The translations under genes were made by a program, and so were the position numbers. Under the pieces are notes generated by a model, which saw only the letters and a program-made list of their open reading frames with translations, was not told where the DNA came from and searched no databases. DNA of 64,000 bases from Christensenellaceae bacterium (GTDB lineage: Bacteria > Bacillota > Clostridia > Christensenellales > Aristaeellaceae): contig JAHHSO010000007.1 in the NCBI GenBank assembly GCA_020025205.1, positions 8,272 through 72,271 on the forward strand, given 5' to 3'. Positions 43,027 to 51,247 of this stretch are shown here, piece after piece; within the stretch, counting starts at the first letter, position 1, and every line of letters starts with the position of its first letter.

Positions 43027-43797
43027 TTATTCGGCAAATTTGAACGTGGAGCAGACTCTGCGGAACGCATGTTGATAATAAGAATACCAGTTGCTTGGCG
43101 TAGTGATGCGCACCTGATAGAGTGCATTGCCGTGTGCAACAATGATAATGCGGCCGCGCATGTTATATGTCTTAGTGCCGTCATCATAGGAAGCCTTATA
43201 GTAGCAGTAGTAGCCGGGAGCCTCGTTGATAGAGCGAGAGGCGATTTCGCCGGCGGTAAAGGTTGTGAAGTTGGGAGCCATTTCCTTGAGCACATCATCC
43301 AGACGGGCACGCGCATCAGCGGCAGTCTGCGTGAGGCCGGTGGTGTACTTTTCAACGGTAAGGCGTGTCTGATAGCCGTCTGGCTCCATCATGTTGCTCT
43401 TAGGCTCAACGAATTGGACGGTTGTTGTCTGATTCGTGTTCGGATTGAGCAGCCAAGTATATGGAATGGTGAACGAAACGCCCATTGCATCGTTGGTGTA
43501 GGTTTCAGGGATAAAGTTGGGGGTGGGCATGGGGGTAGGTGTCGGCTTGTCAATTGGATCGACAGCAACCGGCGTAGCAGCCGGGTTTTCCGGCAAAAGG
43601 TTATCAAAGTCAAGCTGAAGCTCGCCCTCGGAATTCAGAAGGGGTTCCGGCGTTTCTGGAACTTCTGAAATGTCCGGGAGTTCGGGCGCAAAAACAAGCG
43701 GAACGTTCGGATCGGGCGATGTGCCCGGCAGGTTTTCAGCCTGCGCTGCAGAAAGCAGAAGCGCCGCAGCGGCGAAGAGGATGAGGATACGTTTCAT
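43027..43797 (-). CDS. Secreted protein of unknown function
   Basis: 256 residues. There is a signal peptide (1-20, basic start, Leu/Ala-rich core, probable cleavage near AQA), a Pro-rich linker with PTPTPMPTPN (about 85-94), and a folded C-terminal domain (about 98-256) starting ETYTNDAMGVSFTIPYTW. That opening resembles PsbP/DUF1795-like lipoprotein domains but I could not identify it firmly. There is no lipobox Cys, so it is likely released or held at the wall. GGAGG precedes the ATG. It is monocistronic. Confidence 0.75.
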   Translation of the reverse strand: MKRILILFAAAALLLSAAQAENLPGTSPDPNVPLVFAPELPDISEVPETPEPLLNSEGELQLDFDNLLPENPAATPVAVDPIDKPTPTPMPTPNFIPETYTNDAMGVSFTIPYTWLLNPNTNQTTTVQFVEPKSNMMEPDGYQTRLTVEKYTTGLTQTAADARARLDDVLKEMAPNFTTFTAGEIASRSINEAPGYYCYYKASYDDGTKTYNMRGRIIIVAHGNALYQVRITTPSNWYSYYQHAFRRVCSTFKFAE

Positions 43798-43893
43798 ATA
43801 CCAGGGCCTCCGTTCACGAAAAAGATCGAATTATCGAAAATAGGTATTGTCAGTATAACAGGTCACAGGTCAAAAGTCAATGACGCCAAAGGA

Positions 43894-43922
43894 TTGAAAG
43901 GTTGGAAAGGCTGGCGTATAAT
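43894..43922 (+). promoter_or_regulatory. Promoter of the first 2-hydroxyacid dehydrogenase
   Basis: TTGAAA, 17 bp, TATAAT. It lies 57 bp before the start codon. Confidence 0.8.
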
Positions 43923-43979
43923 GGAGAAAATGGTCTGAAAATGAAAAGGGTAAAATCGACAGCGAAAGGAAAAAGAAGG

Positions 43980-44939
43980 ATGAAGATTGTTGTACTGGAT
44001 GGTTTTGCACTCTGCGGAAACGAGCTTCATTTTGATGCTTTGAAAGCGCTGGGTGAGGTCAGCATCTATCAGCGCACAAGGGCAGAAGAGGCAGCAAGCC
44101 GCATTGGACAGGCGGAAATTGTCTTGACCAATAAAGTGCCGATTACGGAAGCTGTGATGAACATATGCCCCCACATTCGCTATATCGGGGTCATGGCGAC
44201 AGGATATAACGTTGTTGATTTGGAAGCGGCTTCGCGGCAAAAAATCGTTGTGACCAATGCACCGGCTTATTCGACGCAGGCGGTAGCACAGCACGTTTTT
44301 GCGTTGCTGCTGGAGAGCATGAGCCGGACGGCAGAGTATGACGGACAGGTTAAAGCGGGAGCATGGGCAGAAAGCCCGGATTTCTGTTTCTTTGCTGCGC
44401 CGATGGAGGAACTGTGCGGAAAGACGATGGGCATTCTGGGTTATGGACATATTGGACAGGCGACAGCGCGCATTGCACAGGCTTTTGGCATGGAAGTGAT
44501 CGTCTGTACGCCGCATCCAAAGGGGGAAGGCGTTCGCTTTGTCGATCAGCGAACGCTATTTGAAGAGAGCGATGTGATTTCCCTGCATTGTCCGCTGACG
44601 GAGAAAACACGAGGCATCATCGGCCGTCAGGCGTTGGCTCAGGTGCGGCGGGGTGTACGTGTGATCAATACGGCCAGAGGGCCGCTGGTTGACGAGGAGG
44701 CAATGGCAGAGGCATTGAAGGCGGGACACGTGGCATATTATATGGCCGATGTGCTGACACAGGAACCGCCGAAAGCGGAGCAGCCTCTTCTTTCTGCGCC
44801 CAATACGATCATCACACCGCATGTGGCGTGGGCACCCCTTCAGACGCGCGAGCGTCTTTTAAAGATCGTGACAGAGAATGTATGTGCGTTTGTCAATGGC
44901 CGGCCGGTTAACGTTGTGAATGGAGAAAACAGGCGATGA
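43980..44939 (+). CDS. D-2-hydroxyacid dehydrogenase (NAD-dependent)
   Basis: 319 residues. The nucleotide-binding motif GILGYGHIGQATA is about 148-160, with the catalytic Arg in INTARGPLVDEEA (about 231-243), and His in PHVAW (about 284-288), giving the usual Arg-Glu-His set. The family covers hydroxypyruvate or glycerate, phosphoglycerate and lactate dehydrogenases; the PHVAWAP ending resembles glycerate dehydrogenases, but the substrate is not certain. The ATG chosen has AGGA nine bases upstream, after a strong promoter. It overlaps the next HAD gene by 4 bp (ATGA). Confidence 0.88.
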   Translation: MKIVVLDGFALCGNELHFDALKALGEVSIYQRTRAEEAASRIGQAEIVLTNKVPITEAVMNICPHIRYIGVMATGYNVVDLEAASRQKIVVTNAPAYSTQAVAQHVFALLLESMSRTAEYDGQVKAGAWAESPDFCFFAAPMEELCGKTMGILGYGHIGQATARIAQAFGMEVIVCTPHPKGEGVRFVDQRTLFEESDVISLHCPLTEKTRGIIGRQALAQVRRGVRVINTARGPLVDEEAMAEALKAGHVAYYMADVLTQEPPKAEQPLLSAPNTIITPHVAWAPLQTRERLLKIVTENVCAFVNGRPVNVVNGENRR

Positions 44940-45622
44940 TCCGTGGTGTGATATTTGACATGGACGGAACACTTCTGGATACGGAACCGCTTTATCGGCG
45001 CTTCTGGGTGGAAGCGGCGCGGGAACTGGGCTTTCCGATGGAAGACAGGCATGCACTGATGATTCGTTCCATGGCGGCTGAAAAGGCAGAAGCGCTTCTT
45101 AAACGCGAGGTATGCCCGGCATTCGATTATCATCAAGTCAGGGCGCTGCGCCGGGAAAGGATGGAGGCGTATGTTGACAATCACGGTATTCAGCCCAAAC
45201 CGGGAATGGTGGAAACCCTTCGCATATGCAAAGAAAGGCGGCTCCGCATTGGATTGGCAACGGCGACGCCGGAATGGCGGGCCAGAAAATATCTGCGCAT
45301 GGTGAACGCAGAGTCCTATTTTGATGCTGTGACCTGCGCAGACATGGTGGCACGAGGGAAGCCGGCGCCGGACATTTACCTGCTGGCAGCGCAGAGGCTG
45401 GGCATTGCGCCTCGGGAGGCTGCGGCGGTGGAGGATGCACCAGCGGGCGTGCGTTCTGCACATGCGGCGGGTCTGTATACGATTATGGTGCCCGATCTGG
45501 ATGAGCCGGACGAAGCACTTTCTGCATTGTGCGAACGGATTGTGCCCACACTTTCGGGAGTGATTGACTATATTCAAACAAATTCTACAGAAAAGCGATT
45601 GACAAATGGGCAAAAGTGTTGA
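44936..45622 (+). CDS. HAD-IA hydrolase, beta-phosphoglucomutase-like
   Basis: 228 residues. Motif I FDMDGTLLDTEP is at 7-18, the lysine motif RGKPAPDIYLLAA about 138-150, and VEDAPAGVRSAHAAG about 161-175, the arrangement of PgmB-like phosphatases and mutases. It is translationally coupled to the 2-hydroxyacid dehydrogenase; pairing with such an enzyme suggests a phosphoglycolate or phosphoglycerate salvage role, which is an inference. The cap domain is alpha-helical. Confidence 0.87.
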   Translation: MIRGVIFDMDGTLLDTEPLYRRFWVEAARELGFPMEDRHALMIRSMAAEKAEALLKREVCPAFDYHQVRALRRERMEAYVDNHGIQPKPGMVETLRICKERRLRIGLATATPEWRARKYLRMVNAESYFDAVTCADMVARGKPAPDIYLLAAQRLGIAPREAAAVEDAPAGVRSAHAAGLYTIMVPDLDEPDEALSALCERIVPTLSGVIDYIQTNSTEKRLTNGQKC

Positions 45623-45646
45623 TTTTTCTGCCGGCTTTGATATAAT
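45619..45646 (+). promoter_or_regulatory. Promoter of the cytidylate-kinase-like gene
   Basis: TTGATT, 16 bp, TATAAT, with TG-A before the -10 (extended -10). It begins at the stop codon of the upstream HAD gene. Confidence 0.75.
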
Positions 45647-45685
45647 ACAGGTGTAGAAACGATTTCAACAGGCAGGAGGGATATC

Positions 45686-46309
45686 ATGGAGAATCGCGTC
45701 ATCACGATTGCACGCAGTTACGGCAGCGGCGGCAGGCGAATGGGCCGTCTGTTGGCCAAGGAACTTGGCTACGAGTATTATGACCGGGAAATTCTGCGCA
45801 TCGCCTCCGACGAGAGCGGCATCAGCGAAGAGCTTTTCAGGCAGGCGGATGAAACGACCAGGCACCTTTCGTTGTTCAGAATCGCTAAGGAGATGTACAC
45901 GGGAGAAGTAATTCCACCGGACAGCGATGATTTTATTTCCAATGAGAATCTCTTCCGCTATCAGGCAAAGATCATCAGGGAACTGGCTTCTACAAGAAGC
46001 TGCGTCATTGTTGGACGCTGTGCAAACTTCATTCTTCGCGGACGTGAAAACGTGATGAACGTATTTGTTTCAGCGCCTGGCGTAGACTGTGTGCGCCGGG
46101 TGATGGAAAACGATGGCCTGATGCTTGAAGATGCAGAAAAGAAGATCAGAAAGATCAACAAGCGCCGTGCGGATTATTACAAGTATTTCACAGGTCATGA
46201 GTGGCACGATGCAGCGCTGTATGATCTGTGCCTGAATACAGGACATTTGACCGAAGAAAAATGCATCGAACTCGTGAAAGCTTATATGAAGGCGAGATTC
46301 GAAGAATAA
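45686..46309 (+). CDS. Cytidylate kinase-like family protein
   Basis: 207 residues. The P-loop-like ARSYGSGGRRMGRLLAKELG (9-28) and the Arg-rich KKIRKINKRRADYYKYFTG (about 152-170) match the cytidylate-kinase-like family of Clostridia. Unlike Cmk, the family's natural substrate is not established. CVIVGRCANFIL (about 107-118) is the family's second core motif. AGGAGG precedes the ATG and it is flanked by its own promoter and terminator. It is not in the usual cmk-rpsA context. Confidence 0.86.
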   Translation: MENRVITIARSYGSGGRRMGRLLAKELGYEYYDREILRIASDESGISEELFRQADETTRHLSLFRIAKEMYTGEVIPPDSDDFISNENLFRYQAKIIRELASTRSCVIVGRCANFILRGRENVMNVFVSAPGVDCVRRVMENDGLMLEDAEKKIRKINKRRADYYKYFTGHEWHDAALYDLCLNTGHLTEEKCIELVKAYMKARFEE

Positions 46310-46317
46310 ACGGACAG

Positions 46318-46347
46318 AGCAGCGGAAAAATGTTCCGCTGCTTTTTC
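46318..46347 (+). terminator. Terminator after the cytidylate-kinase-like gene
   Basis: GCAGCGGAA and TTCCGCTGC form a 9-bp stem with five-base loop, followed by TTTTT. Confidence 0.9.
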
Positions 46348-46397
46348 GTGAATTGTGCAGAAATCACATCCCGTTCCTCGCTGCTCTGCCGGGACGC

Positions 46398-46426
46398 TTG
46401 CATTGTAAAGAACCACGCGGTATAAT
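46398..46426 (+). promoter_or_regulatory. Promoter of tdk
   Basis: TTGCAT, 17 bp, TATAAT. It lies downstream of a possible ATG for the same frame, which excludes the longer start. Confidence 0.75.
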
Positions 46427-46466
46427 GGGCAGGATATCAAATACGACAGTGCAGGGGGAACTGAAA

Positions 46467-47045
46467 GTGGCAAAATTATACTTCCGATACGGTGCAATGG
46501 GATCAAGCAAGACGGCCAATGCGGTTATGGTTCAGTACAACTATCGGGAACGCGGGCGTCAGGTGCTGATGCTCAAGCCTAAACTGGAAAACCGAGATGG
46601 AGCGACAATTGTGCGTTCGCGCTGCGGCCTGGAGGCTGAATGCCGATTTGTTGAAGAACTGCCCCAGATCAATCTGGATCATATCGAGTGTGTCATTGTC
46701 GATGAAGCACATTTTATGACGGCCGATCAGGTGCGAAAATTGGTAGATATCGTGGATGAGCACAATATACCGGTGATTTGCTATGGATTAAGAACAGATT
46801 TCAGGGGAGAACTGTTTGAGGGAAGCCGGGAACTTCTGAGATGGGCCGACACCATTGAGGAAATTAAAACCATCTGCTGGTGTGGAAGAAAGGCGACATT
46901 TAATGCGCGCGTGCATGACGGCAGGATTGTCCGGGATGGAGAACAGATTCAGCTGGGCGGCAATTCATCGTATATCAGCCTGTGCCGCAAGCATTGGAAA
47001 GACGGAAATTTGGGCTCATTTGAGAATTTAAATATGGAAGACTGA
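46467..47045 (+). CDS. tdk: Thymidine kinase (type II)
   Basis: 192 residues, the normal size. It phosphorylates thymidine to dTMP in nucleoside salvage. The P-loop GAMGSSKT is at 9-16, DEAHFM about 90-95 contains the Walker B aspartate and catalytic Glu, and the structural zinc Cys set includes CWCGRKATFNAR and LCRKH. The GTG start (VAKLYF) follows AGGGGGA and lies downstream of the promoter. dTMP made here would be used by the Tmk fusion at 22.4 kb. Confidence 0.94.
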   Translation: MAKLYFRYGAMGSSKTANAVMVQYNYRERGRQVLMLKPKLENRDGATIVRSRCGLEAECRFVEELPQINLDHIECVIVDEAHFMTADQVRKLVDIVDEHNIPVICYGLRTDFRGELFEGSRELLRWADTIEEIKTICWCGRKATFNARVHDGRIVRDGEQIQLGGNSSYISLCRKHWKDGNLGSFENLNMED

Positions 47046-47049
47046 TACA

Positions 47050-47096
47050 TAAAATTCCTTCTGCACGGACAGACTGTCTGCGGGAGGGATTTTTTG
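47050..47096 (+). terminator. Terminator of tdk overlapping the rubrerythrin ribosome site
   Basis: AAATTCCTTCTGC can pair with GCGGGAGGGATTT through 13 bp (three G-U pairs), with an inner GACAGACTGTC arm, followed by TTTTTT. The right arm contains GGGAGGG, the ribosome site of the next gene. Confidence 0.6.
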
Positions 47097-47702
47097 ATGG
47101 AATTTGAAACAAGCAGGACGCGTGAAAACCTGATGCGCGCCTTTGCGGGAGAGAGCCAGGCGAGAAACCGGTATACATTTGCAGCCAGCGCAGCAAAGAG
47201 TGCCGGCCTGCATGTTGTGGAACGCGTGTTTAAGTTGACGGCGGATCAGGAAAAAGAACATGCGGAACTTTTTTATAAGAACCTGGCGCAGTGTGAAGGG
47301 GAAAACATCCACATTGATGCGAGTTACCCGGTAGAAAACACGCTTTGGACACCGGACAGGCTTCTGCGGGCTGCTCAGCACAATGAATATGAAGAGGCAC
47401 ACAGCGTTTATCCGGCGTTTGCACAGACTGCAAGAGAAGAAGGATTTCCGACAATTGCCGCCCTTTTTGAGCAGGTGGCAGCCATTGAACAGACGCATGG
47501 CGATCGCTTCGGCCAGCTTGCGCAGAGAATGGAGGAAGGAAAACTCTATATAAGCGGACAGCCTGTGCCGTGGTTGTGCCTGAACTGCGGGCATGTGCAT
47601 TATGGCACGGAGGCACCGCCGGTTTGCCCGGTATGCAAACACGAACAGGGATATTTTGTACGTGTGGAAACAACGGAAATTCTCATTCAAAAAGAAGAAT
47701 AA
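47097..47702 (+). CDS. Rubrerythrin
   Basis: 201 residues. A ferritin-like four-helix domain with a di-iron site (Glu/His motifs in FAGESQARNRY, DQEKEHAE and IEQTHGDRF) is followed by a rubredoxin-like domain with CLNC (about 160-163) and CPVC (about 177-180). It reduces hydrogen peroxide and protects anaerobes from oxidative stress. The start ATG is nine bases after GGGAGG; a TTG one codon before is unlikely. Its ribosome site lies inside the tdk terminator. Confidence 0.95.
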   Translation: MEFETSRTRENLMRAFAGESQARNRYTFAASAAKSAGLHVVERVFKLTADQEKEHAELFYKNLAQCEGENIHIDASYPVENTLWTPDRLLRAAQHNEYEEAHSVYPAFAQTAREEGFPTIAALFEQVAAIEQTHGDRFGQLAQRMEEGKLYISGQPVPWLCLNCGHVHYGTEAPPVCPVCKHEQGYFVRVETTEILIQKEE

Positions 47703-47808
47703 AGCGCTGTTTTCAGAAACCGAACTGCCTGCGGAAGAATCAGAAAGATGTATGCATTTGGCGCATATGAGTTTTAAACAGAAAGTCGCCGCAGTGCCGG
47801 TGATAGCC

Positions 47809-47852
47809 CATAGGCAAAGAAGGTGTTGAGCATACACCTTCTTTGTCTATGG
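47809..47852 (+). terminator. 19-bp hairpin downstream of rubrerythrin
   Basis: CCATAG-G-CAAAGAAGGTGT pairs with ACACCTTCTTTG-T-CTATGG (one G-U) around a 7-base loop. The following bases are GATAGAAGTTTTCC, only a weak T run. Likely the rubrerythrin terminator or an mRNA 3' stabiliser. The roughly 300 bases at 47703-48001 hold no gene that I can support. Confidence 0.55.
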
Positions 47853-47920
47853 ATAGAAGTTTTCCTGATGTTTAATGCAGCATGAATACCGATGCACACA
47901 TGGATTTATCCGCACATAAA

Positions 47921-47967
47921 ACGCCCCACTGATGCAGAAATACAATCATCTGAACAACAGGGGGCGT
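47921..47967 (-). terminator. Terminator of the minus-strand 2-hydroxyacid dehydrogenase
   Basis: On the minus strand ACGCCCC pairs with GGGGCGT across a 33-base loop, then TTTTATG. Confidence 0.5.
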
Positions 47968-48001
47968 GTGATTTATTGTTTTTTTACGGGAGATGTTTCA
48001 A

Positions 48002-48910
48002 TCAGCATTCCATTTCGTTCAGTGCGGTTTCGATGTTGGCAAGAACTTTCTGGCTCAGCAAAACGAATGCCTGCTTCGTGCGGCCGGCGGACATGTTGAC
48101 GCAGCGAACATTCGGACGATCGAAGAAACTGTCTTCGACAGGGCCGGCAGCGGCTTTTGTGTCGCAGAAGAAATGGGTGTTTGGCAGGTTCAGCCACTCG
48201 CTGAGCGCATCGGAGTCAAAGCCCGGGCCGATGGATGTGTTGAAGAGAACCTTGCCGCTGCCCATCAGATCAAACTCTTCCTTATGAAGCAGAAGGACGT
48301 TTTTATTCAGACAGGTAAAGATGATTTCGCTTTCTTCAAGCAGCTGATGCAGGGGCTTGAATGTCATGCCGGCAGCCTCGGCATCCGGCTTGGGCGAACG
48401 GGCAAAATAAGAAATGTCAGCTCCCATGAAGGCCAACGCTTCGGCAATCATGCGGCCGGAAACGCCAAGGCCCACTACACCGACTTTGAGGCCGGTGATT
48501 TCAACCGGTTCGTCACGGAGCATCGGCGCGCCATGAAAACCGTGCAGCAAACCGGTCAGTTCATGCAGCACATACTCGACAACGCCGCGGTCGCCGTAGT
48601 CGCGAATACCCAGCACGCGTATGCCATGCTCGCGGGCGCAGGCGATGTCAACGTTGGCACTTGCTTCGGAATACAGCGAACAGCACATGCCGATGTAGCG
48701 GACGTTCGGACAGCGCTCAATGACGCTGCGTGTAATGCAGGAAGTATAGCTGACAAGGACGGCATCTGCGTCTGCAATACGATGCAGAATTTCTTCGTCA
48801 TCGGCGGGAACATCGGGATAGAGAACAACTTCCTTCGCGTAACGATGCAGCGCTTCTTCTGCGGAAGGAATCAGGCTGACGGGTTCAATGGCAACCAGTT
48901 TTTGAAACAT
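48002..48910 (-). CDS. D-isomer-specific 2-hydroxyacid dehydrogenase (second type)
   Basis: 302 residues. The NAD-binding GVVGLGVSGRMIAEAL is about 141-156 and the catalytic domain wraps around it (YIGMCCSLYSEASANVD, about 72-88). The catalytic Arg/Glu/His set of classical D-2-hydroxyacid dehydrogenases is not clearly preserved: the region that usually reads NTARG is NTSIGPGFD. It may therefore use an unusual substrate or have changed activity. GGAGG lies before the ATG. It follows an aspartate-dehydrogenase-like gene by 30 bp, so the two are probably cotranscribed. Confidence 0.82.
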   Translation of the reverse strand: MFQKLVAIEPVSLIPSAEEALHRYAKEVVLYPDVPADDEEILHRIADADAVLVSYTSCITRSVIERCPNVRYIGMCCSLYSEASANVDIACAREHGIRVLGIRDYGDRGVVEYVLHELTGLLHGFHGAPMLRDEPVEITGLKVGVVGLGVSGRMIAEALAFMGADISYFARSPKPDAEAAGMTFKPLHQLLEESEIIFTCLNKNVLLLHKEEFDLMGSGKVLFNTSIGPGFDSDALSEWLNLPNTHFFCDTKAAAGPVEDSFFDRPNVRCVNMSAGRTKQAFVLLSQKVLANIETALNEMEC

Positions 48911-48940
48911 AAAACGGCCTCCGTTCTTCATTGATGATAA

Positions 48941-49741
48941 TTAGTAGAAGCAGACCGGAGAAGAAAGGTTGCGCAAAAGCGCTACAATGCTCCATCCGGC
49001 AATGGAGCTGGTGCGGGAATAAATGTCTACAACAGCTTTTACGCCATCGATCTCGGCGGTGAGTTTGTGATCGTCGCCGATCCAGTTGGGGACGGAATGC
49101 AAGGTCACGTTTGTGATTTCCGGGCCAGTGGTGGCAAGAGAGGTGGCGACGGCTACGTTCACGCGGCGCGGGAAGGTCGCGATGGCTTCCTTGGCGCTGC
49201 CGGTGAAGACGGTTGTCTTTTCGGTATCGGTGAGCAGGTGGTCGGCCCAAACAGGTGTATTGAGGAAGCCGCGTGCACCGGTGTGCGTTTCGATGCCTGC
49301 AATTTCCTTGAGGTTCTGCGCTTTAGCCATCAGGGAAACAGTCTGAAGGATATCAAAGCCGCCGACAGCACCATTGGCAATGTGGATCTTCGTGCCGCTT
49401 TCGACAGCAGCCTGCTTGACAGTCTCAAAGAAATGGAGGTCTGCAAAAGCGCCAATGGAAATGACAACGAGGTTGGAACCGCTTCTGAGCACTTTTTCAG
49501 CGATTGAGCGGACGACTTCGACGGACGCAGTCTCGACAACATATTCGGGCTTGAGAGCGAGCAGCTCATCCACATCAGCACAGACCCTGCACTGGGCAGC
49601 TTCGGCGGTCTTTTGAGCGGATTCCAGTGAGCGGCTGGTCACGCCAACGAGTTCGTAAGCGTCGAGCAGACCCATACGGCAGGCATCTGCCACAATGTTT
49701 CCAAGAAAGCCGCATCCGATGATACCAAACTTTGTCTTCAT
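48941..49741 (-). CDS. L-aspartate dehydrogenase-like protein (DUF108)
   Basis: 266 residues. A Rossmann domain with GIIGCGFLGNIVADAC (about 6-21) and the C-terminal DUF108-type aspartate dehydrogenase domain (GAVGGFDIL about 118-126, with a His in IETHTGARGF). Related enzymes (NadX) oxidise L-aspartate to iminoaspartate for NAD synthesis; no nadA or nadC is adjacent, so another amino acid substrate is possible. AAAGGA is 13 bases upstream, a long spacing. The -10 (TGATATAAT on the minus strand, 49779-49787) is just upstream. Confidence 0.82.
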   Translation of the reverse strand: MKTKFGIIGCGFLGNIVADACRMGLLDAYELVGVTSRSLESAQKTAEAAQCRVCADVDELLALKPEYVVETASVEVVRSIAEKVLRSGSNLVVISIGAFADLHFFETVKQAAVESGTKIHIANGAVGGFDILQTVSLMAKAQNLKEIAGIETHTGARGFLNTPVWADHLLTDTEKTTVFTGSAKEAIATFPRRVNVAVATSLATTGPEITNVTLHSVPNWIGDDHKLTAEIDGVKAVVDIYSRTSSIAGWSIVALLRNLSSPVCFY

Positions 49742-49778
49742 AAAATATAAGCGATCCTTTGTGTTTGTATTTGCATAC

Positions 49779-49787
49779 ATTATATCA
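49779..49787 (-). promoter_or_regulatory. Extended -10 of the aspartate-dehydrogenase-like operon
   Basis: TGATATAAT on the minus strand, about 40 bp upstream of the start codon. No good -35 seen. Confidence 0.5.
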
Positions 49788-49932
49788 TGATTTGCATATA
49801 AAGGAAAGCATCTGGAAACGGATTGCATGGGCTTCAAGGGAGCGCATGAAAGAGAAGCAGCGCACATCAGTTCCCATAAAAAAGCGAAAAAAACGAAATG
49901 TCAAATTTTGTTGATAAAATCAGAAAAAAGCC

Positions 49933-49962
49933 TTGACAAAAGAAGGGTATTTCGATTACAAT
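49933..49962 (+). promoter_or_regulatory. Promoter of rplM-rpsI
   Basis: TTGACA, 18 bp, TACAAT. The transcript would have a leader of about 110 nt before rplM. Confidence 0.75.
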
Positions 49963-49969
49963 AACTGTT

Positions 49970-50079
49970 GCGTATGTTCAACCTGTTAGCCCCGGGAGTT
50001 CGTGCGCGCGTTTTGCAGAGCGTCTGACCAGCGCGATGCGTTTAAGATATCCAGGATATCACCACGAGGAGGAATTCAC
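49970..50079 (+). promoter_or_regulatory. rplM (L13) leader region
   Basis: The 110-nt leader contains GCGC-rich pairing (around 50004-50036) and a GATATC-CAG-GATATC hairpin (50046-50060). Firmicutes rplM mRNAs often carry an L13 leader for autoregulation. Agreement with that family was not tested. Confidence 0.4.
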
Positions 50080-50514
50080 GTGAAAACGTTTATGGCAAAT
50101 GCCCAGACCGTCGAGCGCAAATGGTATGTTGTTGACGCTGACGGCATGACGCTTGGCCGTCTGGCCAGCCAGGTGGCCGCAATTCTGCGCGGCAAGAACA
50201 AGCCGACCTTCACCCCGCACTGCGATACCGGTGACAACGTCATCATCGTCAACGCTGCGAAGGTCGTTCTGACCGGCAAGAAGCTTGAGCAGAAGAAGTA
50301 CTATCATCATTCCGGTTATGTTGGCGGCCTCAAGGAAACCAAGTATGGCAAGCTGATGGCTGAGAAGCCGGAGTTTGCTGTGAAGCATGCGGTAATCGGT
50401 ATGCTTCCCAAGGGACCGCTGGGCCGTCAGATGGCGCGCAAGCTGCACGTCTATGCCGGCGCGGAACATGAGCATCAGGCGCAGAAGCCCGAAGTGCTCG
50501 AACTGGTAAAGTAA
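50080..50514 (+). CDS. rplM: Ribosomal protein L13
   Basis: 144 residues, full length. The L13 core motifs DADGMTLGRLASQVA, GDNVIIVNAAKVVLTGKK and the MLPKGPLGRQM signature are all present. The GTG start (VKTFMAN) follows AGGAGG with 7 bases; an earlier in-frame start would lie in the structured leader. It binds 23S rRNA early in 50S assembly. Confidence 0.98.
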   Translation: MKTFMANAQTVERKWYVVDADGMTLGRLASQVAAILRGKNKPTFTPHCDTGDNVIIVNAAKVVLTGKKLEQKKYYHHSGYVGGLKETKYGKLMAEKPEFAVKHAVIGMLPKGPLGRQMARKLHVYAGAEHEHQAQKPEVLELVK

Positions 50515-50535
50515 TCGGGAAGGAGAGTTTGTAAC

Positions 50536-50928
50536 ATGGCACAGGTTCAGTATCAGGCGGTTGGCCGCCGTAAAAAGGCCATTGCCCGTGTTCGCCTCGT
50601 TCCGGGCGACGGCAAGATCGTAATCAACGGTCGCGATATCGACAACTACTTTGGTCTGGAGACCCTCAAGATGACTGTCCGCCAGCCGCTGGCGCTGACG
50701 AATCTTGAAGGCCGCTATGACGTGCTGGTGAATGTGTACGGCGGTGGCCTCTCCGGCCAGGCTGGCGCGATCCGCCACGGCATCTCCCGCGCTCTGATCA
50801 AGGCTGATCCGGAGCTGCGTCCGGCCGTCAAGAAGGCTGGTTTCCTCACGCGTGATCCGCGCATGAAGGAGCGCAAGAAGTACGGCCTCAAGGCTGCTCG
50901 CCGCGCGCCGCAGTTCTCCAAGCGCTAA
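50536..50928 (+). CDS. rpsI: Ribosomal protein S9
   Basis: 130 residues. The conserved start QYQAVGRRKKAIARVRL, GGGLSGQAGAIRHGISRAL and the C-terminal RRAPQFSKR tail, which reaches the ribosomal P site, are present. It follows rplM by 21 bp, the universal pair. Confidence 0.98.
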   Translation: MAQVQYQAVGRRKKAIARVRLVPGDGKIVINGRDIDNYFGLETLKMTVRQPLALTNLEGRYDVLVNVYGGGLSGQAGAIRHGISRALIKADPELRPAVKKAGFLTRDPRMKERKKYGLKAARRAPQFSKR

Positions 50929-50959
50929 TCCGCTTAATGAGTCGAGGAGGCGAAAACTT

Positions 50960-51202
50960 ATGGCTATGACAGTCCTGAATGTGATTGTCACCGTTCTGCT
51001 TGTGCTCACCGCAGTGATCCTGATCGCAACCGTTTTGCTCCAGCCTGGCGAGTCCAGTGGTCTGGGTTCGATTGCGGGCGGTGCCGAGACTTTCTTTGGA
51101 AAGAATAAGGCAAAGTCGATGGAGGGTAAGCTCGCTCTGGTGACGAAAGTTTCTGCGGGTGTGTTTATTGTTTGCGCGCTCGTCGTTGCAATGATTGGCT
51201 AA
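50960..51202 (+). CDS. secG: Preprotein translocase subunit SecG
   Basis: 80 residues with two transmembrane helices (about 4-26 and 60-79) and the SecG loop LLQPGESSGLGSIAGGAETFFG between them. It stimulates SecYEG. GAGGAGG lies before the ATG. Proximity to rnr is common in Firmicutes. Confidence 0.95.
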   Translation: MAMTVLNVIVTVLLVLTAVILIATVLLQPGESSGLGSIAGGAETFFGKNKAKSMEGKLALVTKVSAGVFIVCALVVAMIG

Positions 51203-51211
51203 TAGGTTGAC

Positions 51212-51247
51212 AAAGAGGCTGAAGCATTTGCTTTGGCCTCTTTTTTG
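51212..51247 (+). terminator. Terminator after secG
   Basis: GAGGC-TG-AAGC pairs with GCTT-TG-GCCTC around ATTT, preceded by AAA and followed by TTTTTT. Confidence 0.85.
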
